NCBI GenBank assembly: GCA_934141445.1 | Contig: CAKPCF010000007.1 | Coordinates: forward strand, 1 to 64,000 | Length of the DNA stretch: 64,000 nt | DNA from: an uncultured Clostridia bacterium | GTDB lineage: Bacteria > Bacillota > Clostridia > TANB77 > CAG-508 | Direction of reading: 5' to 3' | Shown: positions 1-9,242 of the stretch, in pieces | How the letters are laid out: each line of letters begins with the position of its first letter | Numbering within the stretch: position 1 is the stretch's first letter | Made by a program: the position numbers and the translations under genes | Notes under the pieces: model-generated | The model's database searches: none | Told to the model about the DNA's origin: nothing | The model's input: only the letters and a program-made list of their open reading frames with translations

Positions 1-31
1 CTTTAAGTAACATACTTAAAGTGCTTTTTTG
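1..31 (+). terminator. Intrinsic terminator of a gene left of the window
   Basis: A perfect 9-bp inverted repeat (1-9 with 13-21) has a 3-nt loop and is followed by a T run at 25-30. It fits the end of a plus-strand transcript entering from the left. The stem may extend beyond the window edge. Confidence 0.7.
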
Positions 32-100
32 TATATAATTTATAATTTATAATTTATTTTCTAGATTATCCATTAAGTCTTTCATTTAATTCAATATTAC

Positions 101-129
101 TTTACATAACAACAAAATTATGGTATAAT
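101..129 (+). promoter_or_regulatory. Sigma-A-type promoter of the vWA gene
   Basis: TTTACA (101-106) and TATAAT (124-129) are separated by 17 bp, with an extended TGG just before the -10 box. It faces the vWA gene and predicts a leader of about 80 nt. Confidence 0.75.
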
Positions 130-153
130 TAGTTTGGTCGTTACCTTTGTTTT

Positions 154-178
154 AATTGTTCTCTGCACTAGGACAATT
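154..178 (+). promoter_or_regulatory. Leader hairpin of the vWA gene
   Basis: A 9-bp stem with one G-U pair (154-162 with 170-178) and a 7-nt loop lies in the predicted 5' leader. A second weak pairing, TTTCAT with ATGAAA, ends just before the Shine-Dalgarno. No known riboswitch class is recognised; a regulatory role is inference. Confidence 0.35.
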
Positions 179-217
179 TTCATATATACAATTAAAAATG
201 AAAGGCAGGTCATACTT

Positions 218-1240
218 ATGACCCAAAAACTCAATAGAAACCTTGTTGTGATGGCAATCACATTTGCTTTGGCAATGTTCGTTAATATCAGCGCTTTTGC
301 TGAAGAAGTTGTAATCAACAACAAAACCGGCAAATATACTGTTAGTGAAGGAACCGTATACTGGGAAACTTCTACCAACTATGGTAGTGGAAAGAACTTC
401 ACTGTCAGTGACAACAACCCTTATACATCTGTGACTGACGGAAAACTTTCTGTCAGGGTGAATGGTTATTCAGTACTTGATTCCAACGGCATCCCCACTG
501 AAGCAGTGTATGATCCCGAAGCCCAAACCTTTAACATTTCAGCCTCAGCATCAAACAATGTGATGCTTCACATTGTAGAATCTACCGATACTGGTTTTAG
601 GTTAGGTTGGATTAAATTTAACGAATTAGGTTCGTTAAACGAACAGGTCAGCACAGAAAAAACATCCAATGATAAAGTAGAGCCACAAAAAGAGACAAAA
701 ACATCTGTAAAATCAGAGTCCATTTCCAAAGCTCCTACATATCAGATATCTGATGATGAAGCGAATTGGCTAGGAAATTCTGAGAAAAAAGATGCAGAAA
801 AAATCGCTAATACACTTGCTTTAAGTGTAGAAGAAGATCATTCTGCTGGCAAAGATTCTTATATCCTGGCTGATGTTTCTGGTAGTATGAAATCATTTCA
901 GTCTGATGTGCTCAAAAAACTTAACGGTGCTCGTGGAAAAAAATATATCTTTGCAGCCTTAATGCAAGAATTTACAGATGGAACAGATATTGCTGATTAT
1001 GATATTGGCAATGGTACTGATATCGCAAATGCTCTTAACAAGATTCAGCCAAGCAGTACTGACCATATTTACATTCTGAGTGACTTGTGTGATGGAAACA
1101 TTTTGAATCACATAAAAAAGAACGATGATTTCTACGGAGAAATCACTATCATCTATTATGAGTCGGCGTTCTTTACTCCTCGGGTGTTCATGCATTATCT
1201 CAGGAAAAGCTATCCCAATGCAACCATTACTGGTTTCTAA
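218..1240 (+). CDS. Secreted von Willebrand factor A-domain protein
   Basis: The protein has about 340 residues. I start it at ATG 218, which has AGGCAGG upstream and opens directly into a signal peptide (hydrophobic core ending SAFA-EE); a longer reading from 134 would put extra residues before it. A beta-rich N-terminal part and a Ser/Lys/Glu-rich linker (about 145-185) precede a C-terminal vWA-like domain with the MIDAS motif DVSGSM (about residue 219), a following GTD and a later SDLCDG. vWA domains bind metal and protein partners, so an extracellular adhesion or assembly role is likely but unproven. Base composition is visibly richer in G+C than the neighbours, with C-ending codons and CGT arginine, suggesting transfer. 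It is a single-gene unit with its own promoter and terminator. Confidence 0.7.
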   Translation: MTQKLNRNLVVMAITFALAMFVNISAFAEEVVINNKTGKYTVSEGTVYWETSTNYGSGKNFTVSDNNPYTSVTDGKLSVRVNGYSVLDSNGIPTEAVYDPEAQTFNISASASNNVMLHIVESTDTGFRLGWIKFNELGSLNEQVSTEKTSNDKVEPQKETKTSVKSESISKAPTYQISDDEANWLGNSEKKDAEKIANTLALSVEEDHSAGKDSYILADVSGSMKSFQSDVLKKLNGARGKKYIFAALMQEFTDGTDIADYDIGNGTDIANALNKIQPSSTDHIYILSDLCDGNILNHIKKNDDFYGEITIIYYESAFFTPRVFMHYLRKSYPNATITGF

Positions 1241-1247
1241 CTTTTTT

Positions 1248-1273
1248 ATATGTCAATGTGCAGATTGACATAT
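1248..1273 (+). other. Short perfect hairpin after the vWA gene
   Basis: A 10-bp perfect stem (1248-1257 with 1264-1273) with a 6-nt loop lies just past the vWA stop and before the main terminator. It may protect the 3' end or act as a first pause hairpin. Confidence 0.5.
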
Positions 1274-1280
1274 TTATATA

Positions 1281-1320
1281 AAGCAAGTGGCATCCTTTTA
1301 AACGGGATGCCACTTGCTTT
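1281..1320. terminator. Bidirectional terminator between vWA and GNAT genes
   Basis: A perfect stem of about 15 bp (1281-1295 with 1305-1319) has a short AT loop. It lies between two convergent genes and can serve both. The T tract is poor on both sides, so it rests on stem strength. Confidence 0.7.
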
Positions 1321-1326
1321 ATCTTA

Positions 1327-1767
1327 TTAAACTTCTTTGTAATAAAATTTCAAATTAATTTCTTTCGCACCATAATATTTTAATATTTTTTGCATTCTTT
1401 TATTTGTTTCTCCAGTAGCTGCTGATACTATTTTTACATCATTATTTTCTTTACGCAATTTTTCTATTAACTTGAAGAAAACTCCATATTTTCTATATTC
1501 TTCCTCTACGAACATTTGTGAAATCCATAATACTTCACCATCATCTGCCCAATAAAAATATGAATATAAAATCATTCCAACTGGTTTATCATCAACTTCT
1601 GCAATTAAACATTGGAATTTTGGATTTTCCACAAAGTAATCTTTATCTATATTTTCTCTCAAATTATCTGATTGTTCCGTACAATTTATTTCATTTATTA
1701 CTTGATTAGCATGTAATATAAAATCTTTATGGCTCTTATTTGCCTTCATTACTTTTATCTCTTTCAT
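1327..1767 (-). CDS. GNAT family N-acetyltransferase
   Basis: A 146-residue protein with the GNAT fold pattern: an early acidic substrate region, a central strand ending in VGMILYSY, then WISQMFVEEEYRKYGVFFKLIEKL, which matches the acetyl-CoA-binding motif A (strand 4 plus Q/R-x-x-G/A loop and helix). It should transfer an acetyl group to an amine; the substrate cannot be told. A strong GGAGG lies 8 nt before the ATG. It sits last in the run polC - DUF1294 - GNAT on the minus strand. Confidence 0.8.
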   Translation of the reverse strand: MKEIKVMKANKSHKDFILHANQVINEINCTEQSDNLRENIDKDYFVENPKFQCLIAEVDDKPVGMILYSYFYWADDGEVLWISQMFVEEEYRKYGVFFKLIEKLRKENNDVKIVSAATGETNKRMQKILKYYGAKEINLKFYYKEV

Positions 1768-1798
1768 TTATTATTCCTCCATTTTTTTATATAAAAAC

Positions 1799-2098
1799 TT
1801 AATAGAAAAATATGAAATATAATACTAAACATATTTCAGAAATAAGTATAGTTGGAAGACCTATTGTAAATTTTGCTTTTTTAGTTTTATGTCTGAATGT
1901 ATACATTCCAGCAACAGTTCCAATTCCACCACCAATTAAAGTAACTATAAATAAAGTTTTTTCCGGTGTTCTCCAATAACCTTTTTTGGCTTTAAATTTA
2001 TCTATTCCCATTATTAAAAATCCAAATATATTTACTGCAATTAAGTAACATATTGTATATTTTAAATTTACTGGATTACTTAGAAATTCTTTTAACAT
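1799..2098 (-). CDS. DUF1294 family small membrane protein
   Basis: Ninety-nine residues with three hydrophobic segments (about 15-33, 49-66 and 80-98). The family signature is visible: MGIDKFKAKKGYWRTPEKTL, a glycine-rich GGGIGTVAGM, and FRHKTKK. DUF1294 proteins are small integral membrane proteins of unknown role. It lies 58 bp after polC, probably in the same transcript. Confidence 0.8.
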   Translation of the reverse strand: MLKEFLSNPVNLKYTICYLIAVNIFGFLIMGIDKFKAKKGYWRTPEKTLFIVTLIGGGIGTVAGMYTFRHKTKKAKFTIGLPTILISEICLVLYFIFFY

Positions 2099-2156
2099 AT
2101 TTCCTCCTTCTTATCTAAAAATTATTATAATATTTCTTTCTAGCACAAAAATTATT

Positions 2157-5100
2157 TTATCCAAACAAACTCATTTGATTTGATTCGCTCATTCCTTTTA
2201 GGCAACCAGCATTTCTTAAAGTTTCTATTGCTACTTTTCCTATTTTTGATTTAATTTGCATATCACTAATAGACATGAATTTACCTTCTCTAGCTGCATT
2301 ATATAAATTTTCAGCATCTATTGGGCCAAAACCATTTATAGCACTTAGTGGTGGTCTCAATCCATCTGGCTCTACAATGAATTTACTATGATGTGATTTA
2401 TATAAATCTACTGGTAAGAAATCTATTCCTCTTTCATTCATTTCTAAAACTAATTCAAGTACTGGATACATTTCCTTATCTTTATTAGCTGCTAAATTTC
2501 CAGCTAAATCAATTTCTTTCATTTTGTTTTTTACAGTTTCAGCACCATGGCACATTGCATCACTATCAAATTGTTTTGCTCTTATTGAAAAATATGCTGC
2601 ATAATATGCTTTTGGAATATGAACTTTAAACCAAGCAATTCTAAATGCCATTGTAACATAAGCTGCTGCATGGGCTTTAGGGAACATGTACTTGATTTTT
2701 TCACAAGATTTAATATACCAATCTGGCACATCATGTTCTTTCATAAGTGCAACATATTCAGCCCATTTTTCAGGATCTTTCAAAGCTTTACCTTTACGAA
2801 CTGTTTCCATTATTTTAAATGCTGGGTTTGGTGGTAAACCTTTATTTATTAAATAAATCATAATATCATCTCTACAACATATAGATTCTGATAGAGTAAC
2901 AACTCCTTGATTTATTAAGTCTTGAGCATTATTTAACCATACATCAGTACCATGTGACAAACCAGAAATCCTTATTAGTTCGTCAAAAGTTTTCGGTTTA
3001 GTATCAACTAACATTCCTCTTACGAATTTAGTACCAAACTCTGGCACACCAAAACTTCCAACTGGTGAATTTATCTGTTCCTCAGTAAGTCCCAATGCTT
3101 CTGGTGAACTGAAAATACTCATTGTATCTTTATCATCTAAAGGAATTGTATGTGGATCAATTCCAGTAATATCTTGAAGCATACGAATTATTGTAGGATC
3201 ATCATGGCCTAGTATATCTAGTTTTAATAAGTTTTGATCAATAGAGTGATAATCAAAGTGAGTTGTTATAATGTCTGAATTTGGATCATCAGCTGGATGC
3301 TGTACAGGAGTAAATTCAAAAATTTCTCTACCTTTTGGTACAACTATAATACCACCAGGGTGCTGTCCAGTTGTCCTTTTTATACCGGTACAACCAACTG
3401 CTAATCTTGAAATCTCTGCACTACTTACTGGTATATGTCTATCTTCATAATAACCTTTTACATATCCATAAGCTGTTTTATCAGCAATGGTACCAACAGT
3501 TCCGGCTTTAAAAGTTGTTCCTTTACCAAATATTACTTCTGTATATTTGTGTGCTTTTGCTTGATATTCACCAGAGAAGTTTAAGTCGATATCAGGCTCT
3601 TTATCACCATTAAATCCAAGGAAAGTTTCAAAAGGTATATCCATTCCATCTTTCTCTAAAGGATGACCACATTCTGGACATTTTTTATCTGGTAAATCAA
3701 AACCATTATGATATCCATAATCTGTAAAATCCGAATATTTACAATTTGGACATCTATAATGTGGCTTTAAAGAATTTACTTCTGTTATACCTGTCATATT
3801 AGCAACAAATGATGAACCAACAGATCCTCTTGAACCAACCAAATATCCATCTTCATTTGATTTCCATACTAATTTTTGAGCAATAATATACATTACGGAG
3901 AAACCATTTCTTATAATAGAATCTAGTTCCTTATCTAGTCTTGTTTTTACAACTTCTGGAATTGGATCTCCATATAATTCAATAGCTCTATGATATGCTA
4001 TATCTTTAATTGTTTGTTCACAACCAGGAATATGTGGTGGACATTTTTCAGGTGAAATTGGTTTTATTTTTTCACACATATCTGCAATTAAATTTGTATT
4101 CTCTACAACAACTTCATAAGCTTTTTCAGGTCCTAAATAATCAAATTCAGCTAGCATTTCATTAGTTGTTCTTAAATATAAAGGAGCTTGCATATCTGCA
4201 TCTTCATATTTTTGTCCAGCTTGTAAAATTCTTCTATATATTTCATCTTGTGGATCCATGAAGTGAACATCACAAGTTGCACAAACAGGTTTATTTAATT
4301 TTTCTCCTAATGCAACAATTTGTCTATTTATATTTCTAAGGCCCTCATCATTTTGTACAGTGCCTTCTCTTACAAGATATTCATCATTTCCAATAGGCTG
4401 TATTTCTAAGTAATCATAATATGAAGCGATTGCTTCAATCTCTTCTTGAGGTTTTTGTGTAAGCACAGCTCTATATAATTCACCAGCCTCACAAGCACTA
4501 CCTATTATTAAGCCTTCTCTATATTTATTAAGTATTGATTTTAAAATTCTAGGCTTTTTATAAAAATAATTCAAATGTGAATATGACACTAACTTATATA
4601 AATTTTTTAATCCAACATAATTTTTAGCAATAATTATAATATGATATGAAGGAAGTTTTCTAAAGTCTGTTTCAAACTTCAAATCAAAATCATCTATTGT
4701 TTTACCATGTTCTTCTTTAGTTTTATCTATCATAACTTTAAAAACTGCAACTAAAGTTTTTACATCATCTAATGCTCTATGTGCTACATCAACTTGAATA
4801 TTTAATGAGTCTGCTATTAGCCCTAATTTATATTTCTTCAAATCTGGAAAAATAGCTTTAGCAAGACGAAGTGTATCAATATATGTATTTTCTAATTTAT
4901 ATCCATATTTTTCAAAATTGTATTTTAAATATCCAATATCAAAATCTGCATTATGTGCAACTAAAACAGAATCTCCTATAAAATCAATAATTTTAGGAAT
5001 TATTTTGTCAATTGTTTCTGCATCTTTTACCATATCATCTGTAATGTGTGTAATTTCCACAACTCTTGGTGGTATTGGCTTTTCTGGATTTACAAAACAT

Positions 5101-6554
5101 TCAAATTCATCTATAACTTCGCCATTTTTATATTTTATAATTCCTACTTCAGTAATTTTTTCTGTTTGACAAGAAATACCCGTTGTTTCTAAGTCCAATA
5201 CACAATATTCACAATCTAAACTTTGTCCTTTTGAATTGAATACACCAGGGTCTTTATCTGGAACAAAGTAACCTTCAACACCATATAAAACTTTGATATC
5301 ATCACCTGTTTTTTCTAAAAGTTTATGTGCATCTGGAAAAGACTGAACAACACCATGGTCAGTAATTGCAATTGCATTCCAGCCCCAAGAAACAGCTCTT
5401 TTTACTAAATCTGCACAAGGAGTTATTGCATCCATTTGGCTCATCTGAGTATGCATGTGCAATTCCACTCTCTTTTTAACAGCATCATCCATTCTCTTTA
5501 CTTTTTTAGTTCCTTGAGTTTCAATAATAGTATTTGCCATTATGGTTATTTCTTTAGCAAATTGATCATATTTTGCTACGCCATCAACTTTTAATCCTTT
5601 TGAACCTTTTATTCTTTTTGAAACACTTTTAAATTTGTCGGCATCTAAGAAAGCCTTACACGTAATACTACTTGTGCCATCATATACATTGAACATTAGT
5701 ATTACTTTTTCACCATTTTTTATTTCTCTTGAATCCATTGAGTCTGCAATTAGTTCACCATCAACTACAACTTTATCTGAATCTACAGAAATATCTTTTA
5801 TCTTTATTGGATCACCTTTTAAATTCATATTTCTACCAATTATTAAAGGTGTATCTTTTTCTTCTGGCTTCTCTTCAGCTTTTGGTTCAACAGGCTTACT
5901 CTCATTTGGCACACTTGCAGAAGCTTGTACAGCAGTATTTTGTTTTTCTGCCATTTCTCTCTTTTCTTCTTTTTTCTTTTCTCTAGCTTCTTTTGCCTCT
6001 TGGTCAGCTTGAACTTTTAAGAATTTTAAAGCTTCTTCTTCTTCTCTTTTTCGCTTTTGCTCTAATAACTCTTCATAATTATCTGCTAAGTTTTCTTCAA
6101 ATTTTACAAGATAATTTTCATTATATATATTTGATAATAAATGTTCTAAACCTTTGTCAAACTTTTTAGCAAGTAAAAAATCAGCTCCTTTTAGAGCCAA
6201 TTTTACAGAAATATTTTTACCAGAAACATCAAGTTTGCTTCCTGTTAATATTGCTTTGCTAAAAGGTTCTTTCTTAGTAACATAGTTTATTACAGTAGAC
6301 CATTGTTTTTCTACATCTTGTTCAATCTGTACATCTTTATAATGTATATCAATTAAAGCTTTGTCTACATGAAATCTTTTGATTAAATAATTTTCAAAAT
6401 CTTCCATTTCATTTATATGTATTTGGTTTGCAGAAGAAACTTCAACTTGCAATTTATTTGTCTTTTTATATAAATTTATATTCTCTATTTGCGCATCTAA
6501 TAGAGGATTATCATTTTGATAATCTACAAATACTTCTTTTATATATTTTTGCAT
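2157..6554 (-). CDS. polC: DNA polymerase III alpha subunit, PolC type
   Basis: The 1465-residue replicative polymerase of low-GC Gram-positives, of normal family length. In order: N-terminal region with a Lys/Glu-rich linker (about 165-225), OB fold (about 235-345), PHP domain opening with HMHTQMS (about 365) and interrupted by a DEDD 3'-5' exonuclease (DLETTG about 455, HNADFD, then HRALDDVKT), a zinc ribbon of two CxxC pairs (about 930-965), and the polymerase core with PDIDLNFS (about 988) and the late KAHAAAYV segment. It copies DNA and proofreads in one chain. ATG 6554 has an AAGGAT box. It follows the 189-residue zinc-ribbon gene and rseP in the same direction. proS, often found just upstream in relatives, is absent. 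Confidence 0.98.
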   Translation of the reverse strand: MQKYIKEVFVDYQNDNPLLDAQIENINLYKKTNKLQVEVSSANQIHINEMEDFENYLIKRFHVDKALIDIHYKDVQIEQDVEKQWSTVINYVTKKEPFSKAILTGSKLDVSGKNISVKLALKGADFLLAKKFDKGLEHLLSNIYNENYLVKFEENLADNYEELLEQKRKREEEEALKFLKVQADQEAKEAREKKKEEKREMAEKQNTAVQASASVPNESKPVEPKAEEKPEEKDTPLIIGRNMNLKGDPIKIKDISVDSDKVVVDGELIADSMDSREIKNGEKVILMFNVYDGTSSITCKAFLDADKFKSVSKRIKGSKGLKVDGVAKYDQFAKEITIMANTIIETQGTKKVKRMDDAVKKRVELHMHTQMSQMDAITPCADLVKRAVSWGWNAIAITDHGVVQSFPDAHKLLEKTGDDIKVLYGVEGYFVPDKDPGVFNSKGQSLDCEYCVLDLETTGISCQTEKITEVGIIKYKNGEVIDEFECFVNPEKPIPPRVVEITHITDDMVKDAETIDKIIPKIIDFIGDSVLVAHNADFDIGYLKYNFEKYGYKLENTYIDTLRLAKAIFPDLKKYKLGLIADSLNIQVDVAHRALDDVKTLVAVFKVMIDKTKEEHGKTIDDFDLKFETDFRKLPSYHIIIIAKNYVGLKNLYKLVSYSHLNYFYKKPRILKSILNKYREGLIIGSACEAGELYRAVLTQKPQEEIEAIASYYDYLEIQPIGNDEYLVREGTVQNDEGLRNINRQIVALGEKLNKPVCATCDVHFMDPQDEIYRRILQAGQKYEDADMQAPLYLRTTNEMLAEFDYLGPEKAYEVVVENTNLIADMCEKIKPISPEKCPPHIPGCEQTIKDIAYHRAIELYGDPIPEVVKTRLDKELDSIIRNGFSVMYIIAQKLVWKSNEDGYLVGSRGSVGSSFVANMTGITEVNSLKPHYRCPNCKYSDFTDYGYHNGFDLPDKKCPECGHPLEKDGMDIPFETFLGFNGDKEPDIDLNFSGEYQAKAHKYTEVIFGKGTTFKAGTVGTIADKTAYGYVKGYYEDRHIPVSSAEISRLAVGCTGIKRTTGQHPGGIIVVPKGREIFEFTPVQHPADDPNSDIITTHFDYHSIDQNLLKLDILGHDDPTIIRMLQDITGIDPHTIPLDDKDTMSIFSSPEALGLTEEQINSPVGSFGVPEFGTKFVRGMLVDTKPKTFDELIRISGLSHGTDVWLNNAQDLINQGVVTLSESICCRDDIMIYLINKGLPPNPAFKIMETVRKGKALKDPEKWAEYVALMKEHDVPDWYIKSCEKIKYMFPKAHAAAYVTMAFRIAWFKVHIPKAYYAAYFSIRAKQFDSDAMCHGAETVKNKMKEIDLAGNLAANKDKEMYPVLELVLEMNERGIDFLPVDLYKSHHSKFIVEPDGLRPPLSAINGFGPIDAENLYNAAREGKFMSISDMQIKSKIGKVAIETLRNAGCLKGMSESNQMSLFG

Positions 6555-6586
6555 TACCTTATTATCCTTTATCCAAATTTACTATA

Positions 6587-7156
6587 TTAGTTTTCTTCAG
6601 TATTTATCCTAATTTGCTCTTGTACAATTTTTTTAACTTTTTCGTATTCTTCTTTTACATTTCTTACACTTTCAATATTTATAGCAGATGTTATTAGAAT
6701 TGCATTTTCTGGATATATTCTTATATCTCCAACTTTGAATAATTTTTGAGAGAAATCTTCAAAATATCCCATATCTTTAATATCTTTGTATAGCAAAATC
6801 TTTTCTTTTCCATTTGAATTATATACTATCTTTTTCTCATAAAAAGTGCAAGTTGTAGTTTGGATTTTCTTCTTTTTCAATTTCAACCCACCAATTATTA
6901 CCGCAATAAAAACAATTAAAAAGCCAAAGAATACTGCTACTTTTTGTGTTGAAAGTAACGCAAATAATAGTAGAATTCCAAAAAGTATATATTCTCCCCA
7001 TTTCCAAATTTCATACCCAGGAACAAAAGTTGATTTTAATTGATACAACTGATTTGTGTCTAATTCAAGTTCTTCTTCCTTTTTAAATTTTTCATAACAT
7101 TTATTGCAAATATCTCCATCTCTTTTTAGTTCAGCACCACAAACTTTACACTTCAT
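6587..7156 (-). CDS. Zinc-ribbon membrane protein with possible PH-like domain
   Basis: A 189-residue protein with an N-terminal double CxxC zinc ribbon (CKVCGAEL and CNKCYEKF, residues 3-20), a charged linker, two close membrane segments (about 55-90), and a cytoplasmic C-terminal part of alternating strands (KIVYNSNGKEKILLYKDIKDM) that resembles the bacterial PH (bPH) fold. The family is not named with confidence. It lies between rseP and polC, 12 bp upstream of rseP's stop side spacing, and is probably co-transcribed with both. Confidence 0.6.
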   Translation of the reverse strand: MKCKVCGAELKRDGDICNKCYEKFKKEEELELDTNQLYQLKSTFVPGYEIWKWGEYILFGILLLFALLSTQKVAVFFGFLIVFIAVIIGGLKLKKKKIQTTTCTFYEKKIVYNSNGKEKILLYKDIKDMGYFEDFSQKLFKVGDIRIYPENAILITSAINIESVRNVKEEYEKVKKIVQEQIRINTEEN

Positions 7157-7168
7157 ATTTCTTCTCCT

Positions 7169-8206
7169 CTACAATATTCTTCCTACATCATTAAATGCTA
7201 TATACATTGATAGCAAAATTAAAAATGAAAAACCTAATAATTGTATTTTTGCTTCCGTCTCTCTTTCAAAAGGCTTTCTTCTAATAGCCTCTATTATTAT
7301 AAAAAATAATCTACCACCATCCAAACCAGGAATTGGTAATAAATTTGTTACTCCAAGTGATATTGAAATAACAGCTAATAAATAACAAAACTCATATAAT
7401 CCATCTGTTTTAACAATCATTTCCGAAATTCCAATAGGTCCCACCATTTCATCAGCTTTAACATTTCCTTTAAATAATGATAAAACACTTTCTCCTAGCA
7501 TTTCAGCAAAATATGTTGTTTTCCAAAAAGCATAATAAACTTGATTTTTGAAAGTTCTATCAGCTTTTTTCATATAAATACCAAGCTTATAAGTAGCTGT
7601 GTTATTTTCTTCATTAATTATTTTTTGAACTGGTATTGATAAATCTAGAATTTGTCCATTACGTTCAACTTTTACCTTAACATTTTCTGTATTTGAACTA
7701 GCAATTTGAGCATCTATTTGTGATTTTAATCTAATCTTTTTTCCATTGATTTCTTTTATTGTATCACCAACTTGAAGCATTGATAATTCATTTCCATAGC
7801 TAGTATCAATTCTATCAATAGTTGTAGAAACATTTGCTACCGAACATTGTAATATAAAATATACTAAAAATCCAAATACAATGTTTACAACTATTCCAGC
7901 AATGGTTATAGCAAATCTTTTGGATTTGCTACTATCTAGAAATGAAATTTCATTATTGTTTAATTGTACATTTTTGTTTTCTAAATCATCCTCATACATA
8001 TCTACAAAACCACCAAGTGGTATTGCTCTTATTGAATAATTTGTTCCTTTACTTGATTTTGAAAAAATCTTCGGTCCAAATCCAATAGAAAATTCTCTAA
8101 CAGCAACATTACATTTTTTTGCTACTAAAAAATGTGCTCCCTCATGTATGAAAACTAAAAATCCTAGTAAAAAAAATATTTTTAAAGCACCAATTATAAA
8201 ACCCAA
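7169..8206 (-). CDS. rseP: Site-2 protease family zinc metalloprotease
   Basis: A 345-residue membrane protease that cuts membrane-anchored anti-sigma factors and signal-peptide remnants within the bilayer. Visible motifs are the catalytic HExxH as HEGAH (residues 21-25) in the first membrane helix, a PDZ domain (about 120-200), and the second zinc-ligand motif NLLPIPGLDGG (about 288-298) in a late helix. Start ATG 8206 follows an AGGAGG box. In many Firmicutes dxr lies between cdsA and rseP; here that slot holds only a repeat element. Confidence 0.93.
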   Translation of the reverse strand: MGFIIGALKIFFLLGFLVFIHEGAHFLVAKKCNVAVREFSIGFGPKIFSKSSKGTNYSIRAIPLGGFVDMYEDDLENKNVQLNNNEISFLDSSKSKRFAITIAGIVVNIVFGFLVYFILQCSVANVSTTIDRIDTSYGNELSMLQVGDTIKEINGKKIRLKSQIDAQIASSNTENVKVKVERNGQILDLSIPVQKIINEENNTATYKLGIYMKKADRTFKNQVYYAFWKTTYFAEMLGESVLSLFKGNVKADEMVGPIGISEMIVKTDGLYEFCYLLAVISISLGVTNLLPIPGLDGGRLFFIIIEAIRRKPFERETEAKIQLLGFSFLILLSMYIAFNDVGRIL

Positions 8207-8232
8207 AGTTTCCTCCTAAATTATAGTAAGTT

Positions 8233-8371
8233 AATTTTATTATATATTATTTTGAAATACTGCGTAAGCGACCAAACGAACGAAAGTGAGTGCGAATGAA
8301 GCAATCTTCATATAATTATAAAAATAGAAGATTGCGACACCAAGGTATAAAAAATAATATATAATAAAATT
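8233..8371 (-). repeat. Hairpin repeat element, copy 1
   Basis: A core of about 97 bp is shared with copies at 12504 and 49002, in opposite orientation to both on the plus strand. The outer arms 8233-8253 and 8351-8371 are a perfect 21-bp inverted repeat. Inside, GCAATCTTC pairs with GAAGATTGC over a short A/T loop. The second half of the core carries the conserved TTCGCACTCACTTT and GGTCGCTTACGC segments. It lies 24 bp after the cdsA stop and before rseP. Confidence 0.85.
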
Positions 8372-8395
8372 TGTTAAAATATTATAATTTATATT

Positions 8396-9223
8396 TTATA
8401 GTAATATTATAAATATAAAATATGCATATGGAGCTGCAAATATAACACTATCAATTCTATCAATCATTCCACCATGTCCTGGGAAAATCTCACTAAAATC
8501 TTTAACATCAAATTGTCTTTTTATTGTTGATGCGGCGAAATCTCCAATTTGTCCGATGATACTTAATACAAATGCAATTATTGCAATTGTTAAATATGAA
8601 TAAATTTCAACATGTAATACTTTATTTAATATGAATGTATATATTAAGCATGATAAAATTGCTCCAATAATTCCTGCTATGCAACCTTCAATAGTTTTAT
8701 TTGGACTAACTTTACTAAATTTATGTTTTCCAAAATGTTTACCAACTAGATATGCCATTATGTCTGTTCCCCAACTGCTAAGTAGAAGATACCAAATTAA
8801 AAATTTTCCATTTTGCATATCAATTTTTCCTGTGTTTCCATATAAAACAGGAATAAATACTGTAAAACCTACTATATATAAAATTCCTGTAAAACTAATT
8901 GCAACATCTTTAAAGTTTATTTTCATGTCAGTAATTATTATGTGCAAGAATAGTAATAGCAAAATAGTTGGAATTCCTATTATTATAGCTCCAATATAAT
9001 ATTCAATTGGTATAATATGTATAAAAGCAATCAATATACATAAAATATATCCAATCCAAGAAATTGCTTTATATTCTTTTTTTACACAATTATCATATTC
9101 ATAAAATGCCATTGTTGCAACAATAGCCATTGCTATATCAATAATATATTTGTTTCCAAATACTAATCCTAAAAAAACTATAGGTAAGCCTATTACAGCT
9201 GTTAATATTCTTTTTATATTCAT
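8396..9223 (-). CDS. cdsA: Phosphatidate cytidylyltransferase
   Basis: About 275 residues with eight hydrophobic segments. It makes CDP-diacylglycerol from phosphatidate and CTP at the membrane. The C-terminal family signature is clear: KVSPNKTIEG, then GQIGDFAASTIKR, and FPGHGGMIDRIDS near the end. I choose ATG 9223 (MNIKR) because AAAGGA lies just upstream; the longer reading from 9253 would overlap uppS. It follows uppS in the usual order pyrH-frr-uppS-cdsA. Confidence 0.95.
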   Translation of the reverse strand: MNIKRILTAVIGLPIVFLGLVFGNKYIIDIAMAIVATMAFYEYDNCVKKEYKAISWIGYILCILIAFIHIIPIEYYIGAIIIGIPTILLLLFLHIIITDMKINFKDVAISFTGILYIVGFTVFIPVLYGNTGKIDMQNGKFLIWYLLLSSWGTDIMAYLVGKHFGKHKFSKVSPNKTIEGCIAGIIGAILSCLIYTFILNKVLHVEIYSYLTIAIIAFVLSIIGQIGDFAASTIKRQFDVKDFSEIFPGHGGMIDRIDSVIFAAPYAYFIFIILL

Positions 9224-9242
9224 AAAATTTCTTCCTTTGCTT

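Noticed and set aside
134..217. Extended N-terminus of the vWA protein
   Set aside because: It would place extra residues before a clear signal peptide and starts near the predicted transcription start.
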